A stretch of 44,190 bases of DNA from Clostridiales bacterium (lineage in GTDB: Bacteria > Bacillota > Clostridia > Peptostreptococcales > Anaerovoracaceae): assembly GCA_015058275.1 (NCBI GenBank), contig SVCQ01000018.1, positions 1 to 44,190 of the forward strand, written 5' to 3'. Both the position numbers and the translations under genes were made by a program. Below are positions 35,043-42,595 of the stretch, in pieces. Position 1 is the first letter of the stretch, and each line of letters begins with the position of its first letter. Under the pieces are notes generated by a model, which saw only the letters and a program-made list of their open reading frames with translations, did no database searches and was not told the DNA's origin.

Positions 35043-35186
35043 TGTCATCCTGAGCGAAGCAGTTATCGAAGGAGCTCAGCCTCCGAAGATCAATGCTTTC
35101 ATCATTACGGCAACGCCGTTATGAATGAAGAAAGCATTTAGGATCTCAGCGAGATTCTTCGGTCGCTGCGCTCCCTCAGAATGACA
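35043..35186. mobile_element. MITE/REP-like palindromic element
   Basis: The 144-bp element has imperfect ends TGTCATCCTGAG (35043 on) and CTCAGAATGACA (35175-35186). Inside it lies a second palindrome (AATGCTTTC/GAAAGCATT around 35092-35139, with ACGGC/GCCGT in the centre). There is no coding capacity. It separates the ATC-hydrolase-like gene from the flavoprotein gene. Confidence 0.7.
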
Positions 35187-35191
35187 ATCTG

Positions 35192-36049
35192 TTACTTTGC
35201 TTGTTCGCTCAATCTCTCAAGTATCGCATGCGCGGCGACGTTGCCCTCACCTACAGCCTTGGCTATCTGGTAAGGCCTGCCCGTGCAGTCTCCCGCCGCA
35301 TAGCAGCCCTTGTAATTCGTCTCCTGGTTCCTGTCGACCTTGATGTGTGCGCCGTCAAGCTCGAGTCCCGTAAAGAGAGTCGAAGGCGCGATCGCAGGTC
35401 TCAGTATGAAGACTCCGTCGACATCGATCTTTGTGCCGTCCGCAAGCTCGATGCTGTCGCACTTCATCGTGCCGTCGAGCTTTTTGATCGGCCCGGTCAG
35501 CATCTCGACATTGTCCGCATCGCTTGTGTAGCCGAAGTTGGTATACACATAGAGCTTGGATGCGATCTCCTCGAGGTACTTGATGTCGTGGTCCATGCGC
35601 TCATCCGTGCAGTACACAGCCACGGTCTTGTCCTTGTAAAGGAAGCCGTCGCAGGTCGCGCAGTAGCTGACGCCCATGCCGAGCAGCCTGTCTTCGTTCT
35701 CCATGCCCTTGGCCTGCGGTATGCCTGTCGAGAGCAGCACAGTGCGTGCCTCGAATGTCTCATTGTCCGCAAGCAGCATGAAGTGATCCCCGAGATCGGC
35801 TATGTTGGTGACCTTCTTGTCGGTCAGCTCAAGCCCCATCTCTTTGGCCTGGTCGCTGAATGCCTTGTTGAGATCTGCACCGGAAGTCATCGGCACGCCC
35901 GGATAGTTGGCTATCTTTTCGGACTTGCCGACCTTGTCGCTCAGAAGCGTTGAACCGAACCAGATTATCTCCTTGTTGTGAAGTTTGAGGGTAAGAGCCG
36001 CCGACAGTCCCGCCGGGCCCGTTCCCACTATTGCTACGTCATATATCAT
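35192..36049 (-). CDS. thioredoxin-reductase-like flavoprotein lacking the NADPH motif
   Basis: This 285-residue protein has the FAD motif GTGPAG (residues 9-14), the redox pair CATC (Cys130, Cys133) and the second FAD segment GCYAAGDCTG. The usual NADPH motif after FLYKDKTVAV (GGGxSA) is replaced by YCTDERM. This loss is known from ferredoxin-dependent flavin thioredoxin reductases of clostridia, so ferredoxin is a likely electron donor. It lies 21 bp after hypB1 and ahead of the repeat element. It may keep thiols of the metal-cofactor proteins reduced; a general thioredoxin role is equally possible, although no thioredoxin gene is adjacent. Confidence 0.83.
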   Translation of the reverse strand: MIYDVAIVGTGPAGLSAALTLKLHNKEIIWFGSTLLSDKVGKSEKIANYPGVPMTSGADLNKAFSDQAKEMGLELTDKKVTNIADLGDHFMLLADNETFEARTVLLSTGIPQAKGMENEDRLLGMGVSYCATCDGFLYKDKTVAVYCTDERMDHDIKYLEEIASKLYVYTNFGYTSDADNVEMLTGPIKKLDGTMKCDSIELADGTKIDVDGVFILRPAIAPSTLFTGLELDGAHIKVDRNQETNYKGCYAAGDCTGRPYQIAKAVGEGNVAAHAILERLSEQAK

Positions 36050-36070
36050 CTCAAGTTCCCTTTCTTGATC

Positions 36071-36739
36071 TTACTTGCCTGACTGCTCGCTTATCCTGTT
36101 GCGAAGCCAGTCAGTCCACTCATCGAATCCCTCGCCCGTCTTTGCGGAGAGGAAGAATATCTCTGCCATCGGATTGAGCTCGTGCACTCTCTGAACGAAG
36201 GCCTCGTCGTCGAACTTAAAGAACTTCCTCGTGTCCGTCTTGTTGACTATGACCGCCTGACATACCGTGAACATCAGCGGGTACTTGAGCGGCTTGTCGT
36301 CTCCCTCAGGAAGCGAGAGTATCTCCACATTGACATTAGCTCCCGTGTCCTGCTCTGCGGTGCACACGAGGTTGCCGACGTTCTCGAGGAAGATGAGATC
36401 GAGCCCCGCCGTGTCGAATTCCTGAAGAGCCGCCATCGTCATCGAAGCGTCCATCGCACACTCTCCGCCGGTATGGATCTGCATCGCGCGTACGCCCGCA
36501 GCCTCCATCCTCTCGGCATCGACCGTCGCATCTATATCTGCTTCCATCACGCCTACGTTGTACTCATCACCGAGGTCATCGATGGTGCGCAGAAGCGTAG
36601 TCGTCTTGCCGGCGCCCGGCGAAGCCATGATATTTACGAGGAGAGTGCCGTTCTTTTTGTTGAGAGCTCTGACTTCTCCCGCGATGCGGTCGTTCTCCTC
36701 AAAGATCCCTACGTTTACATCTATTACCTTTACTGCCAT
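36071..36739 (-). CDS. hypB: HypB-like nickel GTPase, paralogue 1, with altered metal site
   Basis: This 222-residue HypB-family GTPase has the P-loop ASPGAGKTT (residues 39-47) and NKTD. HypB loads nickel into [NiFe]-hydrogenase with HypA. The usual metal motif Cys-His is changed here: GGECAMDA (Cys94-Ala95) instead of CHLDA. Cys126 (NLVCTAE) is kept but the following Pro is lost. Nickel affinity is therefore probably altered. It follows the second paralogue by 42 bp. No hypA, hypC-F or hydrogenase gene is present in the window. Confidence 0.88.
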   Translation of the reverse strand: MAVKVIDVNVGIFEENDRIAGEVRALNKKNGTLLVNIMASPGAGKTTTLLRTIDDLGDEYNVGVMEADIDATVDAERMEAAGVRAMQIHTGGECAMDASMTMAALQEFDTAGLDLIFLENVGNLVCTAEQDTGANVNVEILSLPEGDDKPLKYPLMFTVCQAVIVNKTDTRKFFKFDDEAFVQRVHELNPMAEIFFLSAKTGEGFDEWTDWLRNRISEQSGK

Positions 36740-36781
36740 ATCTTTGTCACTTTCTTTGGATTTATGTAAATATATTATGTT

Positions 36782-37456
36782 TTACTTTATCTTTGCGTCT
36801 ATCTTAGCGCGCAGCCAGTCCGCGATCTCTCTGACTCCCTCGCCGGTCGCTGCCGAGTACGGGAAGACCGGAGCATCCGGGTTCCTCAGAGCCACGTTGG
36901 CGCGGAACTTATCTAGATCGAAGTCGAAGGCCTCAAGCGCGTCGATCTTGTTGAGGCATACGAGGTCTGCCTTCTCGAACATCAGAGGGTACTTGAGAGG
37001 CTTGTCGTCTCCCTCAGGCACCGAGAGTATGACGAGGTCAAGATCAGCTCCCGTGTCGAACTCGGCCGGGCAGACGAGGTTGCCTACATTCTCGAGTATG
37101 ACAAGGTCGAGGTCCTCAGCCCCTATCTCCCTGAGGGACTGCCTGCTCATGTCCGCATCGAGGTGGCACATACCGCCTGTGTGGAGCTGTACCGAAGCCA
37201 CGCCCGCATCGAGCATCGTCCTTGTATCGACGTCACCGTCTATATCCGCTTCGAGCACGCCTATCCTGTAGTCGCTTCTCAGCTGATCGATCAGATTGAG
37301 GAGGGTCGTGGTCTTGCCGGCGCCCGGCGAAGACATCACGTTGATGTAGTATACACCCATGTCTTTGGTCTCCCCGCGGAGCTTCGCCGCATCAGCGTCG
37401 TTGTCTGCGAGTATGCTCTCCTTGAGATCGATGATCTTTAGTTCGCTTAATTCCAT
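36782..37456 (-). CDS. hypB: HypB nickel GTPase, paralogue 2, canonical metal site
   Basis: This 224-residue HypB has the P-loop SSPGAGKTT (about residues 42-50), GGMCHLDADM with the metal pair Cys97-His98, and NLVCPAEF with Cys129, all canonical. It has no N-terminal His-rich or CxxCGC extension. It should bind nickel or zinc between subunits and release it on GTP hydrolysis. It starts a minus-strand series (hypB2, hypB1, flavoprotein) that leads towards the nitrogenase-like operon. An AAAGGA ribosome site supports the start. Confidence 0.92.
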   Translation of the reverse strand: MELSELKIIDLKESILADNDADAAKLRGETKDMGVYYINVMSSPGAGKTTTLLNLIDQLRSDYRIGVLEADIDGDVDTRTMLDAGVASVQLHTGGMCHLDADMSRQSLREIGAEDLDLVILENVGNLVCPAEFDTGADLDLVILSVPEGDDKPLKYPLMFEKADLVCLNKIDALEAFDFDLDKFRANVALRNPDAPVFPYSAATGEGVREIADWLRAKIDAKIK

Positions 37457-37475
37457 TTATTGATCCTTTCGCTTG

Positions 37476-37484
37476 TGCTATAAT
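37476..37484 (+). promoter_or_regulatory. extended -10 promoter upstream of the second acyl-CoA ligase
   Basis: TGCTATAAT is a complete extended -10 element. Transcription would start about 75 nt before the ATG at 37565. A second TATAAT at 37531-37536 could also act. Confidence 0.5.
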
Positions 37485-37564
37485 CCTTTCATTGCATTTA
37501 CATTCCCTACTATTTTATAGGATTTGGGAGTATAATGCACGCAGTATTGAATGGGGATATTTTT

Positions 37565-39406
37565 ATGAGCAGAAGATACACAGATTCAGAATTCGGGAAT
37601 ATAAAAAGGCGCGAGCGCGAAGTCATCGAGCAGATGCTCGAAGAACTCAAAAAGTCGAAGGACAAGCGCTACCTGTTCAAGGAGAAGCACGTCGTAACAG
37701 ATCTCAAGGACATGCTCAACTACAGTGCGGATGAGCATCCCGACCTGCCTCTCTTCATGCAGAAGTACAGTCCTAACCAGCCGTTCAAGAAGATCAGCTT
37801 CAGGCAGGCGCGTGAGGACGTCAATGCGATCGGCACCTCGCTTTTGGACCTCGGGCTTGAGGACAGGAACATCGGACTCATCGGCCGTAATTCATCCGAA
37901 TGGGGCGAGTCCTACCTCGCCATTGTCGGCGGAGTAGGCGTTGTAGTCCCTCTCGACAGAGAGCTCAACCAGAGCGAGCTCGAGCAGCTCACCGTCAAGG
38001 GCGAGATGGAAGCCGTGATCACGATCAACAACAAGTACTACGAGATCTTCAAGGCCATCAAGGCTGACGGCAGGACAAGGCTGAGATATGTCCTCAATGC
38101 GGACATGGATGAGCACGAAGACGAGAAGAACGGACTTCTCTCGTGGCAGAAGCTCCGCGAGGAGGGCCGCCACAAGATCTGGGACGGCGACAGGCGCTAC
38201 ATTGACGCACAGGTCGTCAACACAGATCTCGCTTCCATCATCTTCACAAGCGGTACGACCGGCGTCTCCAAGGGAGTAATGCTCAGCCACCGCAACCTCA
38301 TGCTCGACACCATGCTGGTGCAGTCGATGTTCGAGGCGCGTCCAAAGGACATCTGCTTCTCGGTGCTTCCGATGCACCACTGCTACGAGTGCACGGCGAC
38401 ATTCCTCTCCTGCGTTTACAGCGGAGCGACAGTCGCATTCAGCCGCGGGCTCAAATACATAAGGAAGGATATTCTCGAGGTCCAGCCGACCATCATGCTG
38501 GCCGTGCCTGCGATCATAGAGAACTTCCACAACAAGATCAGACGCTCCATGAGCGACCGCCTCAACGAAAAGCAGATGCAGGTCTTCGAGCTCATGGACC
38601 GCGAGGCCAGCCGCTTCAAGGTCAAGCTTCCTAAAAAGGTCACCAAGGACATCGCTGCGGTATTCGGCGGCAGGCTCCACACCCTCATCTCGGGAGGAGC
38701 TCCGATCGACGGCGCCATACTCGACTCGTTCTGTAACATCGGTTTCAACGCCATCCAGGGCTACGGCCTCTCTGAGTGCTCGCCTATCGTTGCGCTCAAC
38801 CCTGCGAAGCGTAAGTACATGAAGAACGCTTCTGCCGGCCACATCATGCCGTTCACCGAGTGCAGGATACTCGATCCGGACAGCAACGGCATCGGCGAGA
38901 TCTGCTTCCGCGGACCGCAGATCATGATGGGCTACTACAAGGACGAAGAGAACACCAAGGCGGTCATCGACGAAGAGGGCTGGTTCCACACCGGCGACAT
39001 CGGCTACCTCGACCGCGACAATTACGTGTTCATCACCGGCCGCAAAAAGAACGTCATCATCGCCTCCAACGGCAAGAACGTCTTCCCGGAGGAGCTCGAG
39101 AGCTATCTCCTCGCCAGCAAATATATTGAAGAGTGCATGGTCTGGGGCGGCGAACTCGATCCGAACTCTCAGTGGAGCGGCATCCACGCGACTATACGTG
39201 TCGACAAGGAAGCCATCGAGAGAGAACTCGGCAGCGAATACACCGAGAATCAGGTGAGCGAGCTGATCGAGCGCGAAGTCGATAAGATCAACGACAGCAT
39301 GCCGCGTTTCAAAAAGATCGCGCACATCATAATCCGGGACCGCGAATTCGACAAGACGACTACCAACAAGATCAGGCGCTTCGTTGAAGACAACAAGAGA
39401 GCATAA
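37565..39406 (+). CDS. AMP-forming long-chain acyl-CoA ligase
   Basis: This 613-residue enzyme of the acyl-adenylate family is a different subfamily from the ligase at 6307-8145. Motifs are FTSGTTGVSKGVMLSH (about 230), YGLSECSPI (about 405), HTGDIGYLD, GRKKNVIIASNGKNVFPEELE and the C-terminal TTTNKIRR with the catalytic-type lysine. The N-terminal 60 residues are charged and helical. Long-chain fatty acid activation is the best guess. I use ATG 37565 (MSRRYTDS) because GGGGAT lies upstream; a start at 37535 coincides with a TATAAT box. A possible terminator (AATGGG at 39405-39410 with CCCATT at 39444-39449, then TT) follows. Confidence 0.87.
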   Translation: MSRRYTDSEFGNIKRREREVIEQMLEELKKSKDKRYLFKEKHVVTDLKDMLNYSADEHPDLPLFMQKYSPNQPFKKISFRQAREDVNAIGTSLLDLGLEDRNIGLIGRNSSEWGESYLAIVGGVGVVVPLDRELNQSELEQLTVKGEMEAVITINNKYYEIFKAIKADGRTRLRYVLNADMDEHEDEKNGLLSWQKLREEGRHKIWDGDRRYIDAQVVNTDLASIIFTSGTTGVSKGVMLSHRNLMLDTMLVQSMFEARPKDICFSVLPMHHCYECTATFLSCVYSGATVAFSRGLKYIRKDILEVQPTIMLAVPAIIENFHNKIRRSMSDRLNEKQMQVFELMDREASRFKVKLPKKVTKDIAAVFGGRLHTLISGGAPIDGAILDSFCNIGFNAIQGYGLSECSPIVALNPAKRKYMKNASAGHIMPFTECRILDPDSNGIGEICFRGPQIMMGYYKDEENTKAVIDEEGWFHTGDIGYLDRDNYVFITGRKKNVIIASNGKNVFPEELESYLLASKYIEECMVWGGELDPNSQWSGIHATIRVDKEAIERELGSEYTENQVSELIEREVDKINDSMPRFKKIAHIIIRDREFDKTTTNKIRRFVEDNKRA

Positions 39407-39542
39407 TGGGTATTAGTTAAATTAATGTCAAACATTAGAAACGCCCATTTTACTAATCACGCCTCAGGATCTATATTATCAGTGTAAACAAAACGCAGCG
39501 GTCATGAACCGATGCGACTGAAATATAGAAGGAGGCAACACA

Positions 39543-39632
39543 ATGGCATATCTTATCGGAGTATTCGCAGTATCCGGCCTTATCTCTTACGAGATCGAGA
39601 CTAAGCTCCCTCCAGTACTGAAGCAGAAGTAA
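39543..39632 (+). CDS. 29-residue membrane-type peptide, function unknown
   Basis: A clear ribosome site (GAAGGAGG, 7 nt upstream) precedes an ATG opening MAYLIGVFAVSG. A short hydrophobic half is followed by an acidic and then basic half ending LKQK. A strong terminator follows 30 nt later, so this looks like an independent small transcript of about 150 nt or the end of the ligase message. I recognise no family. It may be a small membrane regulator or another type I toxin-like peptide, but no antisense partner is evident. The rest of the 39407-39765 gap holds only terminators. Confidence 0.55.
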   Translation: MAYLIGVFAVSGLISYEIETKLPPVLKQK

Positions 39633-39661
39633 TTCAGACTGAAGACAAAGAGTGATACTTA

Positions 39662-39685
39662 AAGCACGCGCAGGCGTGCTTTTTT
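39662..39685 (+). terminator. terminator after the small peptide gene
   Basis: Perfect 8-bp stem AAGCACGC/GCGTGCTT (39662-39669 with 39674-39681), loop GCAG, then a T run. Confidence 0.9.
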
Positions 39686-39714
39686 CGTATCAAAGCAGCT
39701 GCTTTTTCATAGCG

Positions 39715-39744
39715 CAAAAGCAGCGGCCATTGTGACCGCTGCTT
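39715..39744 (-). terminator. terminator of the pta-LysR unit
   Basis: AGCAGCGG (39719-39726) pairs with CCGCTGCT (39736-39743). On the minus strand the stem is followed by TTTTG. It lies 22 bp after the LysR gene's stop. Confidence 0.8.
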
Positions 39745-39765
39745 CATATCTTCCCTGCCGGGACC

Positions 39766-40632
39766 CTATCTTATATTGTCCTTTATGTATTTAATCACCG
39801 CGCGGGTCAGAGGGCCTGCCTCCTTCATCGACTTGATGCCTATGCCGAGAGTACGGTACGCCTCGGGATCGAGCATCCTCGACTCGTACCTGCCCGGGAC
39901 TTCCTCGAGAGTCATCTCCGGGAGTATCGCAAGCCCCAGTCCCTTCTGGACCATGGACAGCACGGCGGAGTCATCGCGTGAATAATACCTCACTTCAGGC
40001 ATGAAGCCCGCCTTCTCAAACACATAATGAGGGTCCGAGTCGTATTCCCTGTACGTCATGATGAAAGGATAATCCCTGAGCACATCGACCGGTACATAAT
40101 CGTAGCTGCTGAGGTCGTACTTGTCTGTGAACACCACCATCATCGGGTCTTCAAGCACAGGTATGAACTCAATGGACGAACTCCCCGGATCGCTCATGAG
40201 AGCTATGTCCAGCGAGCCGTCATTCAGCCTCTCTATCATCTCGTCGTGTCCGAGCTCCTCGATGCGGAACTCCACATCGGGATAGTTCTGCTGGAAGTAC
40301 TCCAGGACCTGCGGGAGCCAGCTTATCGAGGTGCTGACAAAAGATCCCACGCGGACCGTTCCCTTGTGCATCCCGAGTATCTCCGCCTTCTCCTGCTCGA
40401 GCTTCTCCTCGAGATTGAGTATCTGCCTCATGAGAGGCATCAGCATCCTGGCCTCCTGGGTCGGCTCGACGCCCTTGTTGTTTTTGATCAGGAGAGGGAA
40501 ACCCGTCTCCTCCTCCATCGCGTGCATCATCTGCGTTACCGCCGACTGGGTGTATCCGTAGATCTGCCCTGCACGTGTAAGGCTGCCATTATCAATGGCA
40601 GCCAGTAACACTTTTATTCTCTGTGTATTCAA
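39766..40632 (-). CDS. LysR-family transcriptional regulator
   Basis: This 288-residue regulator has an N-terminal winged helix (NGSLTRAGQIYGYTQSAVTQMMHAME), where LysR proteins contact DNA, and a C-terminal effector domain of the periplasmic-binding type. The start is TTG at 40632, with AGGTAG upstream. It lies 9 bp after pta on the same strand, so it is probably co-transcribed. That is unusual for LysR, which is more often divergent from its target. The effector and targets are unknown; acetyl-phosphate or acetate metabolism is a possible link. Confidence 0.88.
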   Translation of the reverse strand: MNTQRIKVLLAAIDNGSLTRAGQIYGYTQSAVTQMMHAMEEETGFPLLIKNNKGVEPTQEARMLMPLMRQILNLEEKLEQEKAEILGMHKGTVRVGSFVSTSISWLPQVLEYFQQNYPDVEFRIEELGHDEMIERLNDGSLDIALMSDPGSSSIEFIPVLEDPMMVVFTDKYDLSSYDYVPVDVLRDYPFIMTYREYDSDPHYVFEKAGFMPEVRYYSRDDSAVLSMVQKGLGLAILPEMTLEEVPGRYESRMLDPEAYRTLGIGIKSMKEAGPLTRAVIKYIKDNIR

Positions 40633-40641
40633 TTATTCTAC

Positions 40642-41652
40642 CTACAGCGCTGCAGTGATGATGGACATCCTGTAGACTTCCTCTGCATCGCATCCTCTCG
40701 ACAGGTCGTTGATAGGAGCGTTGAGTCCGAGCAGGATAGGTCCGTAAGCAGCGTATCCGCCGAGTCTCTGAGCGATTTTGTATCCGATATTGCCGGCCTC
40801 AATCAGAGGGAATACGAATGTGTTGGCATAGCCTGCTACAGGCGAGCCAGGGAACTTGAGCTGGCCTACTGTAGGGGATACTGCAGCGTCGAACTGCATC
40901 TCACCGTCGATGGCCATGTCAGGGTTGAGTTCCTTGGCGATCTTGACTGCCTCTGCGGAGAGAGCTACAGTGCCGCCCTTGCCGGATCCCTTGGTCGAGA
41001 AGCTGAGCATTGCTACCTTTGGATCGATGCCGAAAGTGCGTGCACACTTCTCGATCTCAACAGCTACCTCAGCGAGCTTCTGAGCGCCAGTGAATGTGAC
41101 GTTGCCTTCCTTGTCCTTGCTGTCTGTGTAGTCGAGGTTGACCGCGCAGTCGCCCATTGCGATAGTCCTGAGGTTCTCATCGCCGCCCTCACGGTTGAGG
41201 ATGAAGCAGGAGCTTACGAGGTGAGCGCCAGGCTTTGTCTTTACGAGCTGAAGTGCAGGGCGGATAGTGTCTGCTGTGGAGTAAGTAGCTCCGCCGAGCA
41301 GACAGTCAGCCTTGCCCATCTTGACGAGCATTGTGCCGAAGTAATTGCCCTTCTTGAGGTTGGCAGCGCATTCCTCTTCGGTCATCTTGCCCTTCCTGAG
41401 CTCTACCATCGTAGCCACCATCTCATCCATGCCCTCATAAGTAGCAGGATCGACGATCTCAGCCTTGCTGATGTCGAAGCCGCCCTTGTCCGCAGCAGCC
41501 TTGATCTCAGCAGCGTCGCCTACGAGCACGACATCCATAAGGCCCTCCTTGAGAAGCCTCGCGGCAGCCTCCTGAATACGCGCATCCGAGCCCTCGGTAA
41601 ATACTATCTTCTTAGGTTCTGCTTTAACTTTTTCGATCAGTTTGTCAAACAT
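40642..41652 (-). CDS. pta: phosphate acetyltransferase
   Basis: Pta interconverts acetyl-CoA and acetyl-phosphate, the route to ATP and acetate in anaerobes. The protein is about 336 residues, the short single-domain form. It has FTEGSDARIQEAA near the N-terminus, LGGATYSTADTIRPALQ, MLSFSTKGSG, and PGSPVAGYANTFVFP with IGYKIAQRLGG near the end. I use ATG 41652 (MFDKLIEK) because GGAGAC lies 4 nt upstream; the frame could start 4 codons earlier. No acetate kinase gene is adjacent. The LysR gene follows by 9 bp. Confidence 0.95.
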   Translation of the reverse strand: MFDKLIEKVKAEPKKIVFTEGSDARIQEAAARLLKEGLMDVVLVGDAAEIKAAADKGGFDISKAEIVDPATYEGMDEMVATMVELRKGKMTEEECAANLKKGNYFGTMLVKMGKADCLLGGATYSTADTIRPALQLVKTKPGAHLVSSCFILNREGGDENLRTIAMGDCAVNLDYTDSKDKEGNVTFTGAQKLAEVAVEIEKCARTFGIDPKVAMLSFSTKGSGKGGTVALSAEAVKIAKELNPDMAIDGEMQFDAAVSPTVGQLKFPGSPVAGYANTFVFPLIEAGNIGYKIAQRLGGYAAYGPILLGLNAPINDLSRGCDAEEVYRMSIITAAL

Positions 41653-41748
41653 ATCTGTCTCCATCTGTACATGAGTTTTACTTTATCTCGGCGTAGCTCG
41701 CCGGCTCCGGTTTATCGCCGAATCGCCGCCGTACCGCCGTCATAGAGA

Positions 41749-42120
41749 TTATAACCCATTCACGCCTTCTGCTGTATCATTTTTTGACAAAAGATACAGG
41801 CAATACTGGTTCATGCTTGTCCCTTCTTCTCGCGCATGTTCGGCCAAGGACCTGTGCAGGCTTTTCGGTATGCGAAGCTTGAACTGACCAGAGTAGTCAT
41901 CAAGTGAAAGCGGCTCAGGAATGCTTAGTCCATCTTCCATTGCCGCTTCGATCCACGCCCTTTTGGCGTCCTCGATATTAGCAAGTGCATCCTCCTTTGT
42001 CTCACCCACAGTAATGCATCCCGGAAGCTCCGGCAATCTTGCAGCAAAACCGCCTTCGTCAGCATCCGGCATTATTTCAATCTTATATGGGAGCGCCATG
42101 TACTCATCTATCGTTTTCAT
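41749..42120 (-). CDS. hicB: HicB-type antitoxin
   Basis: This 123-residue antitoxin has the HicB partial RNase H-like fold (GGFAARLPELPGC, then GETKEDALANIEDAK). A C-terminal ribbon-helix-helix-like part follows (KLRIPKSLHRSLAEHAREEGTSMNQY) that should bind DNA and autoregulate. Its start overlaps the hicA end by 17 nt. Repeated GGTGTCA boxes in the operon promoter are candidate binding sites. Confidence 0.9.
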   Translation of the reverse strand: MKTIDEYMALPYKIEIMPDADEGGFAARLPELPGCITVGETKEDALANIEDAKRAWIEAAMEDGLSIPEPLSLDDYSGQFKLRIPKSLHRSLAEHAREEGTSMNQYCLYLLSKNDTAEGVNGL

Positions 42121-42358
42121 GTCTGTTCTCCTCTTCTACGACATCCCTGACCAATTCAATATATATCTTTTTTATCGGCCTGTGTCTGGGAATAGTGATT
42201 GGGTTCTTTCCCTTCTTCCTGAATACTGCATGACTGCTGCCTCCGCCCGGCGTAGTCATGCTATAGCCATAGCTTTCAAGAATTCTGCACAGCTCTTCAA
42301 ACCGCAGATCCTTGTCTAAAGACATCAGTCTTCTAATCAGTTTATCCCATTTGGACAT
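42104..42358 (-). CDS. hicA: HicA-type mRNA interferase toxin
   Basis: This 84-residue toxin has the double-stranded-RNA-binding-like HicA fold. Its catalytic histidine is in the motif GGSSHAVFRKKG, followed by PITIPRHRPIKKIYI. HicA cleaves mRNA and is neutralised by HicB. At 84 residues it is slightly longer than many HicA (about 60) because of an N-terminal helix. ATG 42358 is supported by GGGAGGAAGG just upstream. A longer frame to 42517 would run across the promoter. It is the first gene of the pair. Confidence 0.88.
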   Translation of the reverse strand: MSKWDKLIRRLMSLDKDLRFEELCRILESYGYSMTTPGGGSSHAVFRKKGKNPITIPRHRPIKKIYIELVRDVVEEENRHENDR

Positions 42359-42371
42359 TCCTTCCTCCCTC

Positions 42372-42400
42372 ATTATATGTGGTGTCATATATGGTGTCAA
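42372..42400 (-). promoter_or_regulatory. hicAB promoter with overlapping direct repeats
   Basis: On the minus strand TTGACA (42395-42400), 17 bp and TATAAT (42372-42377) form a consensus sigma-A promoter. GGTGTCA occurs twice (42381-42387 and 42393-42399), 12 bp apart, inside the spacer and -35 region. This is well placed for HicB autorepression. Confidence 0.8.
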
Positions 42401-42523
42401 TAACCGGATGTATCTCTCTATCCCGAATAATAAGGGCATTTCAGAAGACTGTCGAACAACAAAACCCCGAAATCCTGCAATAATCTCCCTCGCATTCAAA
42501 AATACAAGAAGGAACACAAATTA

Positions 42524-42552
42524 TTGCGCAGTTACGGAGAAGCAAGTATAAT
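42524..42552 (+). promoter_or_regulatory. coaBC promoter
   Basis: TTGCGC (42524-42529) and TATAAT (42547-42552) are 17 bp apart. GTTACG (from 42531) and CGTAAC (from 42557) form an inverted repeat around the -10 box. Confidence 0.6.
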
Positions 42553-42595
42553 TTTTGCGTAACAGAAAGCTCCTTTGAAACACGGGAGGATCGAA

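Noticed and set aside
37892-39325. Long minus-strand frame opposite the second acyl-CoA ligase
   Set aside because: It is a shadow frame produced by GC-biased codon positions; the plus-strand frame has all ligase motifs.
42104-42517. A longer HicA starting at 42517
   Set aside because: It would translate across the consensus hicAB promoter. The ATG at 42358 has a strong ribosome site.
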